From positions 1-64,000 of the forward strand of contig VZRR01008219.1 in NCBI GenBank assembly GCA_013398015.1: DNA of 64,000 bases. The letters run 5' to 3'. Made by a program: the position numbers and the translations under genes. The notes under the pieces are model-generated. The model ran no database searches. It was not told where the DNA came from and worked only from the letters and a program-made list of their open reading frames with translations. How positions within the stretch are numbered: position 1 is the first letter of the stretch; each line of letters begins with the position of its first letter. Source of the stretch: Oreocharis arfaki. Its lineage: Eukaryota; Chordata; Aves; Passeriformes; Paramythiidae. Shown piece after piece: positions 1 through 14,100 of this stretch.

Positions 1-149
1 GGGACACCCCCGGACCCGGCGGGCAGCGGTGGCGAAGGGGCCCCGGCTGCCGCTCCCGGAGGGCGGGCGGCGGCGAGGAGAGCCGGCGGCTCCCCCGCTG
101 CAGGGGCCGCGGCAGCGCGCAGGCTGCGAGTCCCGCACGGCCCCGCCGG

Positions 150-156
150 TGACTCA
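150..156 (+). promoter_or_regulatory. AP-1 (TRE) consensus TGACTCA
   Basis: A perfect palindromic TGACTCA inside the CpG-rich segment, 27 bases upstream of the TATA motif. A spacing of this kind is typical of a functional proximal element, but binding is inferred. Confidence 0.45.
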
Positions 157-182
157 TCCCGACGCCGTGCCCGCCCGCCCGG

Positions 183-190
183 GTATAAAT
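183..190 (+). promoter_or_regulatory. TATA box candidate TATAAATA
   Basis: TATAAATA sits directly after a GC-rich block (CCCGCCCGGG). If it is used, transcription would start near 210-220. Its combination with an upstream AP-1 site is unusual for a CpG-island housekeeping promoter. Confidence 0.4.
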
Positions 191-300
191 ATCTCATTCA
201 TCGCCGTAGTATCTGAGGGGCTCACGCTGCGCTCCCGCGGGCGGCTCCGGCGCCCCTGGAACTTGGAGCGGCTTTTTCGGGTTCTCAAACCCAAATAGGC

Positions 301-3300
301 GCGTTAAGACAGAAAGTGAATTGAAGCTCGTTGATAAAAGCTGTGTTTGTCATGCTTTAATGTTGTGGTGAGATGGTCTGAAGCTGCAAAGAATTGAGGA
401 CCTTTGTAGTGGAAAACTCATGCAGCTTTTGTTTTACTTTCTAGAAGAGAAATCACACCGTCTGCCTAGAATTCTCACTTAATTGCATTTCTCTCTAAAG
501 TCAGCTACAGCCACTGTCCACATAAAGAACAAATATGTTTTCCAGTATTTCTATCCATTAAATGCCACCAGAGGATCAGTAGTGGCTGCAGTATTGATTC
601 ATTTCCAGTAGGAACTGACGTGTTTGAAGTGAGTAGTTCTCAGTTTATTATAAACAATCTCTTAGTCATACCCTCATACTCAGTTGAGAAAGTTCTCTGG
701 AGAATTTATCTCCCAGGTTGATCTCAACTGGGTGCTTTGGATGGCCCTGCCTGTTATGGGAAGTGTTTTCAGAGACAAACTGCTGCAAGGTTAAACCAGT
801 CCACACATGCAAGTCTCACCCGAGATCCCCACACGAGCCTCCTGCTAAGGCTGCAGAGTGCCTGAATACTTTACATCCTGCTGATACGGGGTGTGGTTCT
901 GTAGACCTGTAACTCCTTGAAATTCGGCGCGTTTGGTAAAGAGCACGCTGTAAACCCAAGGCTGTAGGTGCAGCTGAACTGAGAGCGGCCGCCTGTTGCA
1001 GAGATTGATATCGGGGAGACGACCCAAACCGTGAGCATATCGATGTCAGGCGGCCCTGAAAATGATTTGAGCCGCGGTGCTGCCGTCGCGTTGCCTCCGT
1101 GCCTGTGCCTGCCCGCGCTCGGCTGAGCGCTCGCTGGCTCAGGCCAAGCGTGCCTTGCAGTAATTCAGCAGCAACAGGAGGTGTTCTGCCACAGCAGCTC
1201 TCGGGGTGAGTGAGTTTGTAGCTGGTGAGCGAGGCCTGGTAACCTGGGCTCTGGGTGGGGAATGCGTGCAGCTCTGGAGCGACTCCGTTTTGGAGGGGAA
1301 GCTGAAGGTGGTGGTGCTGCTGTTTGGGAAAAGCAGGTGGTCTGTGGCAGCGCTGATGTTTCTGAAATCCGTGGGTGACGTTGATCGCCTGCTGTTTTGT
1401 TTATAAAAAACAGCTGAACTGCTCTGGGCAGCAGAGCAGGGATGTTGCACTTTGGGGTTCGAATGATGCACAGCGAACGTATCTTGATGCACGGCAGGGT
1501 TTTAGAGATAGGGGGCTAAAACACAGCCCGGCCTCATCGGTGGGGATTATATTCGCTGTATCCATTGGTAGGCTTGTGCTGCCCGTTATCCAATGTATAA
1601 CTCTGCCGTGGATTAGGACGTGACAGATTGCATGAGGAAATGTCAGTCCTGCTGCATCTCCTGCTCTCAGGTCGCTTGAGCAGCTCAGCCCACATGGAAC
1701 AAGTGACAGCAGGGCCAGAGGAGTGACAAGCTGAGTAAGCTTCAACAGGTATAGCCTTCCATCCCCCAAGGGTGCAGGAACTGGGAAAGGTGAATTTTTT
1801 TGTAGGGAACAGTTGGTAATTATGTTGATCTCTGTATCTGTAGCTTTTTAAGGACAGTATTCCTGCAGGGAACCTGTTAAACCAGAAGCCACCCTCTTGC
1901 CCTGGCTTTGAGACTTGCGGAGTCTGTGTAACGCCTTATTTCCTCTGCTCCATTGCATCTCCTGTACAAGCTTATCCTCTTAAATACTTTCTGGACTCTC
2001 TTCCATTTAGCTCCTTTAGTGGAGAGCTCTCTTTCCTCTGATCTGGCCTCTCAAGCTGTGTGTCCTTTTTCAATCCCACTCATTCCTGAAAAATGGCCTT
2101 TTCTGAGATATTTACAGTATCTGAGTCAATATTTCTGTGTTTCTCTTTGTAAACAAAACCAGTCATTCACAATCCAAGAAGAGTCATTCAGTTACTGTGC
2201 TGTGGGCTTCTCTCAAAGGAAGGTCAGTGATTCTGAAGTGCACTTCCACTCACGACATTCTTTTATGTGAATTTGAAGATTTCTTCCATTCAAGTTCTTA
2301 AGTCTCCCTACTCATTTCAGTATAAAGCTGCCTTTCAAAATACATCCACCAAGGTAATTATTTTTTTTTATCGTTCTTTCCCCAGGGAAACATTAGCCAC
2401 TATTTAAATAAGCAGTGGTCTGATTCTCTCTCTCTCTGGTTTTTTTTTCCCCCTCCTCCCCTCAGAAGTGCTGAGCTAAGCACACTGAAATTTTTTGTGA
2501 TTTAGGCCTCCCTGTTGCCCTGTGCTGCTTTGGATGTCATGTTTGTTTTGATCAACTTTTTCTCTTTCCTTTTCTGCATTGATTTGGCATTATGTTTTGA
2601 AGAATAATCTCTGTTATATATCCAGACTTGTTCTTTGGTCCATAGCACAGTTTCTGGATGTCTCTGGACCATCTGTCAGGCTGGTTTTTTTCAGGAGAGA
2701 TCAGTTCAGGTTGTCTGGAAGGGCTCCCATTCGCTGTGCAGGCATTGCGAGAAGCATTTTGATTTCAGGGCTGTGGATCTCTACTGAACAAACCAGAACT
2801 GAAACGTGCTGGGGAGCTTTTGCTTTTTGGTGAATGGCACCTTTCACACCTGGTGATGGGAACATGTGATATGGTGATTGTGTGTGGGGGTCTGGTCTGA
2901 AGAGCAGATCTGTTGTTAAAGGATCCTACAGTCTTCAGAGCAGTTATTTTTTTCCAAATCCTCTTGCTCTATGAAAATCTCAGTTATGGAAGAGGCTCAA
3001 GGGTAACTGTGTTGTGCAAAAGCTGTGGTTCTTCTCTGCTGTGATTTCTTAGGTTTCTGAAGCAGGGTATGTTGCCTATAGAGCACTTTGGGATGGAAAA
3101 GGCAGCACAGATGAAGTGCTGACTGCAAGTTTATTGTTTCCTTTGTATATAATTCGCTACTTTGGTTCAAGCTGTAGCAAAGACACAGCCGACCCTTTCT
3201 GGTAAAGGCTTTTGGGCATTTTCAAATACGTGGAGCAAGAGGTAGGGCTGCCATAATATGGTCTTCATGAGAGTGCCCTTTTCTATTTTCAGCAGTGAAT

Positions 3301-4910
3301 GAGTTTCAGAAACTAGAGTTTCTAAAGAGAATAGTCGGCCAATTTTACACCAGTTCTTTTCCTTTTGCAGCTTTTAGTTTGGTGGTAAATTTTTCTTTGC
3401 CAAGCTATCTACTCCCACAGCAGCCATGCCACAGCACTGTTCTGGTTCTGTTTATCTGCAGTAACCAGTGTACAACTGCTATTAATCTGAATTCCATCTC
3501 AGGGAGGAGGGGTTAGAAGATAGCCCAGACATCTTGAATAGCTAGACAGGCAAGTGCTTTTCTTTTGCTTTCTCAGTTTATTATTTTTAATCTTGAGGCT
3601 TCATTTGCAGATTGTCTTTGGGTTTGGAACCTGGTTCTTTCTTTTAGTCTCAAGGCATTTCCAGTGTAATCCAGTAATTTCCAGTAATAACTCTTGAGAT
3701 GGTCCAGCTTCTGTTCCCTGTGTATTTTGCTCATCTCCTCCTCCTCAAACTTGATACAAATTTTTCTTCTAAATGTAACTGCAGTCTCACATTAAAATGT
3801 CTGGCTCTTTCAGTGCCTGTTCAGTAGCTGTTCTGTAGCACAAGCTTTCTTGTGTGCCTTTCATTTAGATATCCAGTCTGAAGGCCAAGAATGGGCTACT
3901 GCTTGTTCGGGAATGACTCTTTGGAGTCCTGGAGAACTTAACTTGAAGAGTTTGTCAGAAACCCCTGGATAGTAATATATGATTCATTAAGTTGACAGCA
4001 TGTTGGAAGTAGTTATACAGTCTTTGCCAAACAAAAAGAGCTAAAACATGTTGGTTAATCTCAAACATCCTTTTAATCCATTGCATGGCTTTTTCCCCAC
4101 TTCCATGTTGTTGTTTGAGATTTTACTTTTTACTTTGTTGTTTGTAATTTCTCTCTACCTTTTTTTTTCCCTGCTGCTCTTGTTTGGATACTTGAAAAAA
4201 GCAACAAAACAATTAGAGTGAAACAGGGAGGAGTTTTTTGGCCAGATGTTGCTGTTAGGTGTGGATTTCTGGTTTATACTTAATAATGTCTGGGTGAGAA
4301 ATCCAGGACGAACAACCATCTGTTCTTCCAATCCCTGCAATGAATGTGGAATTTACTCTGCTGACCATATGCTTTCCATTGCTGTTGGAACAGTAAAATT
4401 AATTCGAGGCAATTGTGGTCACTTTTTCTGCAGTACAGTTCTTGAGCAAATCTGAGAAAGCAGAGAATTGGGAAAATATTCACGGGAGGCTTAGGAAAAG
4501 AGAGGCTCTTTGGAACCTGTCTTTTTACCTCACGTTGTGGTTAACGAAGTCTTCGGAATCCATCAAAACCTGTTTGCACGAACACGTGTATTTTTGTGCG
4601 TGGTTGAGAGATGGGCAGCGTTGGGAGGAGGGCACGTGGTGAGGAACTGCTCGTTTTGCATCCATGGGAGTGTGTGTGTGTGCCAGGCAGGAGTGGGAAA
4701 TGCCCCAGCTGGCAGCAGGCAGGGAGCTGCACTGGGGCGCAGTCGGGTTTACTCGGCATGGTTCTTATTAAAATAGGAATGCATAGGATATCAGGGCAAA
4801 AACCTGGGTATTGCTTCAGGATTGTTACATAACTCCTTGTTACGTCCCAGTGCATGACCTGTTGCAGCCTTACAAACAAACAAACAAAGCACTTTACTCT
4901 TTCCTGACAG
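301..4910 (+). other. Noncoding: probable BCL2L13 5' UTR exon/first intron
   Basis: I see no convincing coding exon here. A secondary CpG-enriched patch lies at about 975-1140, and a strong donor-like GGGGTGAGTGAG is at 1203-1214, so an alternative noncoding first exon around there is possible. The rest is AT-rich with short pyrimidine tracts, including a CT run at about 2427-2440. Confidence 0.5.
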
Positions 4911-4967
4911 CCTTCCCGGGCTCCCCAGAGCGCAGCCGACGCGCCCCACACGAGCACAGCCAACCCG

Positions 4968-5100
4968 ATGGCGTCCGCTACTGCCGTGCCTGTAGGATTT
5001 CACTATGAAACCAAATACGTAGTGCTCAGCTACCTGGGCCTTTTAGCACAGGAGAAGCCACAGGAGCATCCTTCTCCTCCTCCTCCTCCTCCAACTCAAG
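4968..5100 (+). CDS. BCL2L13: BCL2L13 coding exon 1 (start codon exon)
   Basis: Encodes residues 1-44 plus one base of codon 45. The start is chosen because MASATAVPVGFHYETKYVV matches the known BCL2L13 N-terminus. The ATG has a G at +4 but no purine at -3. The exon ends in a run of six prolines from a CCT repeat, just before the donor AAG|GTAATA. The upstream acceptor is a pyrimidine tract ending TTCCTGACAG at 4910, so about 57 bases of 5' UTR precede the ATG; a second AG at 4928 is possible. Confidence 0.95.
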
Positions 5101-8100
5101 GTAATATTTGCATATTCATCTGTAGCCATTTACATGCGCAGCTGTGTTTGCAGTGAGCTCTTCGGGTGTTTCTGCAGGGATGCAGAGTGTGAGCCTGGTG
5201 TAATGCATCTCTTGGTTTATTCATTGAAAATTGAATAAATTTCAGTTGAGAGCTGAGAGATGCTGATGGAAACAAAGCTGTTTGTATGCAGATTACTGTT
5301 TTAATTTGAGCTATGCCAGGGCTGACTGGTGTTTAGGAAGCAAGTGAGTGGTTTTAGTCGTTGTCTTGAGGCTAGGGGGGATGGAGATACGTATCATGAG
5401 AATTTCAGCCCGTTCAGCTTGCTATTTTTTTGGGACACAGGTGGAAGTAAGCAGGGGTGAGGTGGTGTTTACTGGCATAAACTGAGTGGTGGCTTGAGCA
5501 ATCTCCTGTGCTAAATAGTTTTGCCCAATTACATTGAGGCTCCTGTTGTTGTCAGTCAGTGCTGTTGGAGAGACGTGGCCTATGCTACTTCTGTTTATTT
5601 ATTTATTTATCAGAAGTCAAGGGCTGCGTGGAGTCAGATGTTTCTTCTAGGGCAGGTTTATGGATAAAAGAGGTTAAATAAGTAAATAGAAGGCAGAATA
5701 AAAGAAGTTTGGTAGATTGTGTTTCACATAAACTTAGGGGAAAACTTTTCTTTATTTTGTGGTGGCAAAATAAAGCACTTAAGCAGTGTTGTTTGTCAGG
5801 ATTGCCTCGGTGAATTGTCACTTCTTAATGATGTTTTAGTCACTACTAGTTCTGTGATTCAGAACTTAGTCTGATGAAGGGAGGATAAAAAACCACCCAA
5901 ACCAAACAGAGATGGTCTTCAGAATCTTTTTTTTCTCTTGGAACAATCATTTAAGAATGCATATGCTGTCATTTACTGAATTTACCTGTCATGAAGTGAG
6001 AAATTCCTGAAAAGAAAAGATTGCATCAAAGTTGTGACAGAACTGCTTTTCAGTTTGGCACTAGAGCATATAGCATATGCTGGTTATATTCTATATAATT
6101 CATTAAATTCATATTAGTATATCTAATTCATAAAATTAATCTTAGTATGTTTAATGTTTAAGGTATGTTTGCTACTTCCACTGTGGCTGCATCTGTGGTC
6201 CACGAAAGGAAGAGGCACCTTAGCTGTTTCATAAAACCCTTTGTTGAAAGCTGTGCTTATTTTAGCAATAACATCTCATTCTGGACATCCCACCCATTTA
6301 TAACTGGGCTGTAACTGGAAATGTATTGAGTACATATAAAGGTTCAATGTGTAAGAGTCTGCTTTGTTGTATAAATACAAGATTCAGAAAGGAAAACGTC
6401 AGTCTTAAAGCTTTTTAAAAATAATTTGGCTGTAGTTACCTTTGAAGTATTTGCAAATTGAGGTGAAACCTTTCAACTGCTTCTCATTACTGAAACCTCT
6501 AAGCTTCTAATCTGAATTACAGCAATATATTTAAACTTTCTGAAAAGGAAGCTGCAAATGGTTATTTTTTAATTTATTACAAATGAAAATTTATTTCATC
6601 ATTTGTTACATCATTTATTACAATTTAAAATTGTGTAGTCACTTAAAAGGACTTCTCAGATATTGCTTACATGTGTTAGCTTCTGTGACAGCAGGCTGTA
6701 GTTGGATCTGCTATTAAAATACTCTAAAGCATTCATACTTTACAACTTCTAAACAGGAAATCTTCCTACATTTTCCCCACCCCATTCCCCAAACCAGGCA
6801 GTGACCACAATGTCTCCTCTCCTGGTCATGTTTCACTTTAATTAGGTCTCTCTTCCAGTGTTTTTGCTGCTTTCTGATCAAAGCCTCTGGATTAAATAAT
6901 TTTGCCTTACTTTTAATTTGCCAACTTGTTTCTCACCCTGTTTTGTAATGCTTTGAATGGACTTCAGGCTGCATTGAGCTAAGCAAACGCTTTATCCTTC
7001 TGCTTCAGGATTTGTTTCATTCTGTCCTAACTCACGTTTCCTGGTGGTGGTTTTCTGCTTTCCATGCTTCTGAGAGGTTTCTTTTGTCTGCTAGCTACAT
7101 TTTAAAAACCCTTTCTCCTTCTTTTTCTCTCCTTGCTTGTAATTAAACAGCGTTTGAGCTGCACTCCGGGGCGACGTGTGGTTATTTTGGAGTGCTGTGT
7201 GCATCTCCTCTGACTGCTGAGCAGTTCACACAGTTCACCCAGTCTGTATCACCTCGTTGTTTGGCACGTGGCTGATGCCTGCTTGCTGTAATCTGCTCCC
7301 TGTGCTCCGTGTTCTCCCCTCGGAGGGGAGCACAGCCCATAATGGATATTTCCTGCCTAATGCACTGCTGGGAGCTAGCTGGGTGTTACGGTCCCGGGCG
7401 TGGGCTGAGGAACATGGTTAGAGCAAGAGAGACGGGAGACCGGGAAATGGAAATGAACAGTTGTTGTCTGGAATCCCGTCACGAGGAGGAGATTTCTGGG
7501 TTTGGTGACAGACACGGGAGGGGTAACAGCAGCACAACATTGTTTCCTGCTTGACAGTGTGGTGTTTTCCAAGCACCATCACCAGCTGTTGGCACAACAC
7601 TTGGAGTGATCACAAGTTCCTTCCATTGTGGATTTCTGTGGCACTTCAAAATGCTGGTCAGGAGTCTTTCTACTCTTACGGCTGAACACCATTGATTTGT
7701 GAATTGAGAGGATTCCAATAAAAAACATCTGTCCTTAATCTTATTTTGCTTTGATTTGGTTATTATGCTGACAGACCTTTCATGGAAAACAATGAAGCAG
7801 CAATTTTGGCTGTTGCCTGTTTCCTTTCCAGTTGCAGAACTCCCCTGTAGTTTGTGTTTCATTCATATGAGACATTGACTCTGGTTTGTGGTGCTTTCCC
7901 TTCTTGTATTTTTTCTTAGATCCAAAGGAGACTGTACTCCTGGTCTGTTTTCTGAATCATATCCAGTATAATGGGAGTATCTAGGAAGACAAGTTTTAGC
8001 TTGCCCTGGTGGTGTTAACCTCCTTGTCTGCCTGAGTGGGAGAGTGAGGGACTCCTCTAGAGGGCAGTTCAGCGCAGGATCCCAGTTACAGCCACCTCGT

Positions 8101-11100
8101 GTGACCCGCTGGAGGATCTTCTGCCTTTCCATCGCATGTGTGCAGAACACGGGAGATAAGGAAAAAAGGCACACTGGGTGTTGTTAGGATTTCTGTAACT
8201 CCCTTGAGTCTCCTCCTGCAGCAGTCTCTCGGATTTCAGTAAAGTTTCAGCACTCCATATAGACTAGAAAGCATATCTGGTGGGTCAAAAACACCCAACC
8301 AAAAAAGTGATCCTTCCCAACAGGAGTGGTACTATTTTATCTCTGCCAGATTGGTAGGAGAGATTGAAAGCTTTTGTTTGTTCCCCTTCCTTTCCTCCTA
8401 CCATCACCTGCCTCCACTTTCCTGCATTTTGCACTAGTATTTTTTCTGGTATATGTCTTTCTGTTTCAAAAACTGAGATAAGAATAAAACTTTACGATAG
8501 GTTGATAGGTTTCCAGTTAAAACTTCTGTCAAGGCATAACGTGCTTGGCAAGACCGATGGATTTTGAAGGGTTTTTATTCAGTGAATAGAAAATGCAGAG
8601 CAATTACGTAGAAAATTACCTCACTGTGTTTCCTTTTGGGTCTCTTGGTTGGTCTTGGTTTTGTTGCAAGAAGGATGGCTTCAGTTACAAGCACTGAAAT
8701 CACTTCTGGCTTCAAGCAATTAAGGTTGATCTAAATCAACACCTGATGAGCACTTGGAGATTTTTATTTTGCTGTCTTCTCTTCAGTGCGGGGACCGAAG
8801 AGAGAACCACCCACAGTGTTCATTCCAGGCTCTTGAAGAAAAGACAGTTTTACTGCACAAGCCAATCTTTTAACATTGCAGCTCTATAGTATTCTGCAAT
8901 GGCTTTCAGTGTCTCCAGAGGTGAATCCAGCAAATTTAACTGGTCAGTACTTTGAGAGATTTTTCCTATTAGCTCTGCCAGAACAGTGATTCTGCATAAC
9001 AGTCACTGTAGTTTATTTAAAGCAAAATCCATTAGCAGTAAATTCTCTTACTTTTTGGTAGGTTTTCAGGTAGGTGGGCAAACTCAGATAAATTGATAAA
9101 ACACATAGAGTAGCATCACCTATGTGAGTAGATGTGGTTTGAGGCAACAGATAAGTACATATATTTAAAATGTGTAGAAGGTCTCAGTTGTCTGTTCATT
9201 AGATTGTGGAGGGATGCTTTGTGTTTTTTCAGAACTCTTGTCGTACCTGTAAGTACTGGTTCAGACACAGAAAATAATTATCAAGTACTGGAAAACATCT
9301 CTACTCTTTTCCCCCTGAAGTCACTCCCATTACAGGAACTTCCACTCTGCTGCAGTTGTTAGTATTACTAACTTTTCAACTGAGTCAAAGTACTTTGGTT
9401 TTGTGATTCAATATATTTGTATTATAAATGTTTCCTTGTATTTCATCAAGGAGTGGCTTTTAATGTATTTCTCTTTTTTAATCTACTTCCCCAGTGCTTG
9501 ACACCATCCCATGAGCTTATGGCTACGACAAACATTGCGAAGAAAAGCAGTTTTTCTGTGTTTTCCTTGACAGAGTGAAAAATCTTAAATGATCCCTTAG
9601 CTTACAGAGCATCTGAAAGATTTATAGTCAGTGCCTCTACTGCTTGGTCGCATAGACTAGTCAAGAGGTGAGCAAGGTTTTGACAGTTTTACAGTTTCCC
9701 TGAGGTGCATGCTATCCCCAGTACTTCAATCCAGTTACTGTGCACAGTGTTCTTTTGACCATTTGTTATCTTTTTGGAATTACCATATGAAGTGCTGCAT
9801 GTAGTTAGTGATCAAGCCATTTCCATGGTCTCCCACACACTCGGTACCTACTGTTGGCCTGTAGGAAATGAAGGAGTTTTTTAGGTTGTTTTAGCTTAGA
9901 TGATGAACTTACTTCTGAGAGGCTTTCCTCTTAGGGCAAACATAAAGATTCACATTGGAGGTCAGAGCAGTCCAGTTCATGCTAATAAGGGAGCTATTCC
10001 CTGAAATGAGGCAAGGAAAGGGAGCTTTTTGGAGTGTGAATAAGAAAATTAAAAAAAAAAAAAAGACTGCTAGTTGGCAATATCTTCTCTCCTTTTGGTT
10101 GGTAATATTTTAGACTGTTTTAGTTTCTTTTAGGCTGAGCCTTCTTATGGTTTCTAAAGAGCTTCTTTTAAACATTTCTGAAATCAAGGGCTACATCTAT
10201 GTGTGGCAGTCCATGTTCTGGAGTTTGCTGGGGTAATGGATGTACTTTTCATTAAAGGAAAGAGATAAATACGTTTGTAAAGAGATTTTGTATATCTTTG
10301 TCACTTCTTGGTGCTTACAGTAATTTTAGAGTCTTAATGTTTTAAAAAGTCTGAGATGTTAAATATTACCATCATGCTGAAAATAAATTTTTAAGTCAAC
10401 TGTACAGAAGTTAATATGGAGTCCTAGGAGAACTCGAAAACGAAGGTATTGCTAAATTAAAATTACAGGCATGGAAGAAAAAAAGTCAGGAGCAATCTGT
10501 GACATCAACAGCTTTCTTTTCCAATCATCCTGCATTCCCTTGAATTAAAAAGGCATAAGATCTTTTCAGTCTCTCCTTGTAGTTGCTGTTGTCCCTTGTT
10601 AGCTGAAGTTTTGGCACAGGTGCTGTAGAATCAGATGTGCAGACTCTCCAGCTCTGATGAATGACTTCCCATCCCTCCTCCTCCTGGGATCAAACCTGGC
10701 AAACGGGTTAGTCTTGTATTGTTACTGAGCTTCTGGAGTTTTACTGAAGTATTACATTTATTTAGTGTCTGATGGTCTCTGATGTGATGCCTGTTGGACT
10801 TTCAGAACACATTTTCTTCTTCTTTTCAGGTTACTTCCAAATACCTGAAACCCAAAATCTTAACAAGAACACAATTGTGCCAAAGTGAACATTTGTTCCA
10901 TAAATAGAAAGTAGAATGCACTAACTTGGTTGTGTAAGAACATGTAACAGAGGTTTGTTGTGCCTCTGGGCTGGGAAGAGGCCTTGCAGAGTTGGTTTAC
11001 CAAAAGCCCCGAAGAGGCAAACCCATCTGTTGAGCACAGCAAAGCATTCAATGCTTATGGCTCTTGCAAGCACCATTTCTGGTGTGACCATTTGCATCCT

Positions 11101-14100
11101 TAATACTGAAAATATATTCTCATCCAAAATAAGCTGGTTTTAGTGCTTTCTTCTACCTGTTTGTGACTTGGAAGTTGGCTAATTGAGAAAAAGATACCCC
11201 TCACGTAGGACCTTTGCTGTTGGGATATGCTGTTCTCCCAGCACTGTGTGCAGTGTTTGTTGGTAGTGTTGCCTTTTCCTGGTCTTAAAATTAAGAACCA
11301 AACACGGTTAAGTGAAAAAAGGGTTTTACTTTGGTATTTTTTTAAGGATCCTTAGATACAGCACTTCATCTCGGTGGAATGCAGTGAAATGCACCCCGAA
11401 ATGCACGCACCCACATCAGAAAAACATACAATTATAGGCCTTACAAATTAGCATATCCATCAAAGATTCCCCAATGAGAGGCTCGAGTGAACCCCCCATC
11501 CCGAGGAACCTTCCCTCTTCATGGGCCTATCTTAGTTTACAGAATGTGTTCTGGAGAGGACCTTGGTGNGCAGTGAATATCCAGGAGATACAGAAAGCTG
11601 AAATCCATTTGTTATCAGGGCAATAAACAGTGCAAAGTCACTGCTCTGGGAGGGGTAGGGTTTTGATGTTCTGGCATGACTGAACAGTCAGGTGCTCTCG
11701 GAATCAGCAGCTGCTGCAAAGTTGTGGGTGTTACGAGATGGAAACCATTGACTGCAGCGCTGATTATCTAAACGGCTCTTTTGTACGCTGGCAGCAGTGG
11801 AATTTCTCTTCCTTCCATTTTCCGGGTGACTTCTTATCGAGTATGACAGCTTGTCCTGTGTGATCATCGTCACATTAGTCCCGTGAGAGCGGGTGCTCCT
11901 CTGAGCACCCCCGTCCCCTCCACGCACGGGGGGAAGCACAGGTTCAGGCAGGGCTGGGCGCCTGCACACACTTGTTGCACTTGGCTCTTGGAGCCGCAGT
12001 TCAGTTCTTCACAGAAGCAACTGACAGGGCATTAACCGAAAGGAGGAACGGTTTGCTCCTCTCTGGAATTTGTTACTCAGAGTGGCAAAGAGAGGCTCCT
12101 TGGGAAGGGATTTAAGAAGCTCAGTAAAGTTATTCCGAACACTTGTGGTTAAGTAAAATGGAATTAAACTGATTATCCTTTGTTCTTTCAGACTGGTCAC
12201 AGAAATATATGAAAATGTTTTATGCTGACTTAAGCGTACATTGGTTTAGAGAGGTATTTGTGCTGAGTTTTTAAGTATTAACGCACATTCAGTGGCTTGA
12301 CAGTGTGGATTTAAAACTTACTTTTCAATTGTAGGAGACCTTGAAAGCTTATTGTCTAGTGGTTTTTTAAATACAGAAAATGCACAGTGTACTGCAGTAG
12401 TGGCTAGTTAACTACACATCTGCGTGTGTTAAGTGCTTTTACGGTTTTCACACACCCTTATATGAAATTTAGTGATTATATGTGTCCATTGTGGAAGAAA
12501 AGGGAAGGCAGTACAACACTTAAAGTGAGTTCCAGCAGAGAAACAAACCAAAGATAACAGGCCATAAAGCTGTCATTCCCAAGACCACCAAATTATGATG
12601 TAGTGCCTTCAAAACAGGAATGAAAAAAGATGTGCCAGAAAGCTCCACTGGCTGTTAACAGGACTTACCTGAAGATCTGGATATGAAGTGAAAGTGATGA
12701 GGAGGGGATTGAATCAGATGATACCAACATTACAGATACAAATCCTTTCCCTTTTTGTTTTCTTCAACTGAGTGAAGAATGTCCAGAGAGCAGAACATTG
12801 TGTGGATGCCCTGGTAGAGCTGTAGCCCTCGGTGTAGGTGCAGAAAGGGCGAGGTAGGTTGGCTTGTCAGTATTTGGGTGAATGAGGAAGAGACAGTGGA
12901 CATGGAAAACCAGGAGCTCAGTCAGGAGGTGGAATGTGAGTCGTGGGTGTGAGAGAACATGAAGTCCCAAAGAGTGTCTTCCAAAAAAGAAGAATTCTGA
13001 GGAATATTACGAAGCAATTCCATTTTATCTCTAAGTAGGGCATTTTAAGGAATGGAGTGAAAAGAAGAAGAAAATTTCAGTGGTGGAGTCTTGGTCGGTG
13101 AAGTTCAGTGAAAGTGGGAAGTGAAGCAGTTAATGGAACAGTTCATGTAATGTGCTCTAAGAAAGGAGTTTGAAAACATGCCTGAGAGCTGATGGAAGAA
13201 ACAGAGATGAGCAGACCCGAAGAAAAAGCAGCTAAATAGCAAGAGTTTTGAGCTGGAACTCTGTCAAGGACATCTAATCTTTGTGTTAGTACCATCCCGT
13301 AAAAGATACTTTAGTAGTTGCCTTCGCCTTACCACTTTATATTGGAAACAGAGACATTTTGCAGGCAGTTCCTTCCAGATTCAAATGTCCCAAATACCTT
13401 GGATTGTTTGGAAGCAGTTTTGTGTCTCTTGGTACAGCATAATGATTAAGATGATTGAGAGTCTATGTAATCCTGACTGATACGGCTGAAACAACTTTTT
13501 GTTACCAATATCTTGAATCAGCACATAGAATATGTACTTGTGATCCCAAACCATGGCATGTGAACTTCTGGGGATACATAGCCATTTCAAATTCCTAAAT
13601 GTCTTGGTTAGGAGAGGAGAATTGACAATTGACTGACAATTGTGGGGTCCTTTGCCTCTAGTCTTACTTGTGAACCCAGTCTGAAATTCTTTCATCGTGG
13701 CCTGTAGACTCCTCATGACCAGGAAAATGAGGCACAGTTCACAGGTTTCAGGATTCTTCATTGTTGTCACTGCATAGTTGCTCTGAGAATGTTGTAGATT
13801 TTGCAGGCATCAATATAAATTTCATACTTTCCTACTAAAAATCAAGTTTATGCCAGTCTGCTTTGTTTTGGTGTAGTTTGGTAATAAGTGTATTACATGT
13901 AATGGCTGCTTGTTTATGTGCCTTGGTTTGATTTTGGCCTTCAATTGAAGATGTTGCTTTTAAAGCTGCTGTGTATTCCATTTGAAGCCTTACAGTTCTA
14001 CTTTTTTGGGTTTTTTCGATATTTAAAGCACCAGTTCTACCTTGAATAGGCCTGGAAGTTTATCTGTTTCTGGGTTCATGTAATAAAACTTTTGTAGCAA

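Larger units (their letters stand above)
1..300 (+). promoter_or_regulatory. CpG-rich promoter candidate for BCL2L13 (window edge)
   Basis: The first 300 bases are strongly GC- and CpG-rich, with several GGGCGG/CCCGCC blocks, and composition drops to AT-rich immediately afterwards. They lie upstream of the BCL2L13 start exon on the same strand. In human, ATP6V1E1 is transcribed away from BCL2L13 just upstream, so a bidirectional promoter here is plausible. The first noncoding exon is not identified with certainty; GTG|GTGAGA at 365-373 is a possible donor. The island may continue beyond the window. Confidence 0.55.

Noticed and set aside
29..298. 89-residue open frame at the left end
   Set aside because: Pro/Arg-rich translation of a CpG island with no recognisable domain; it spans the TATA and AP-1 motifs.
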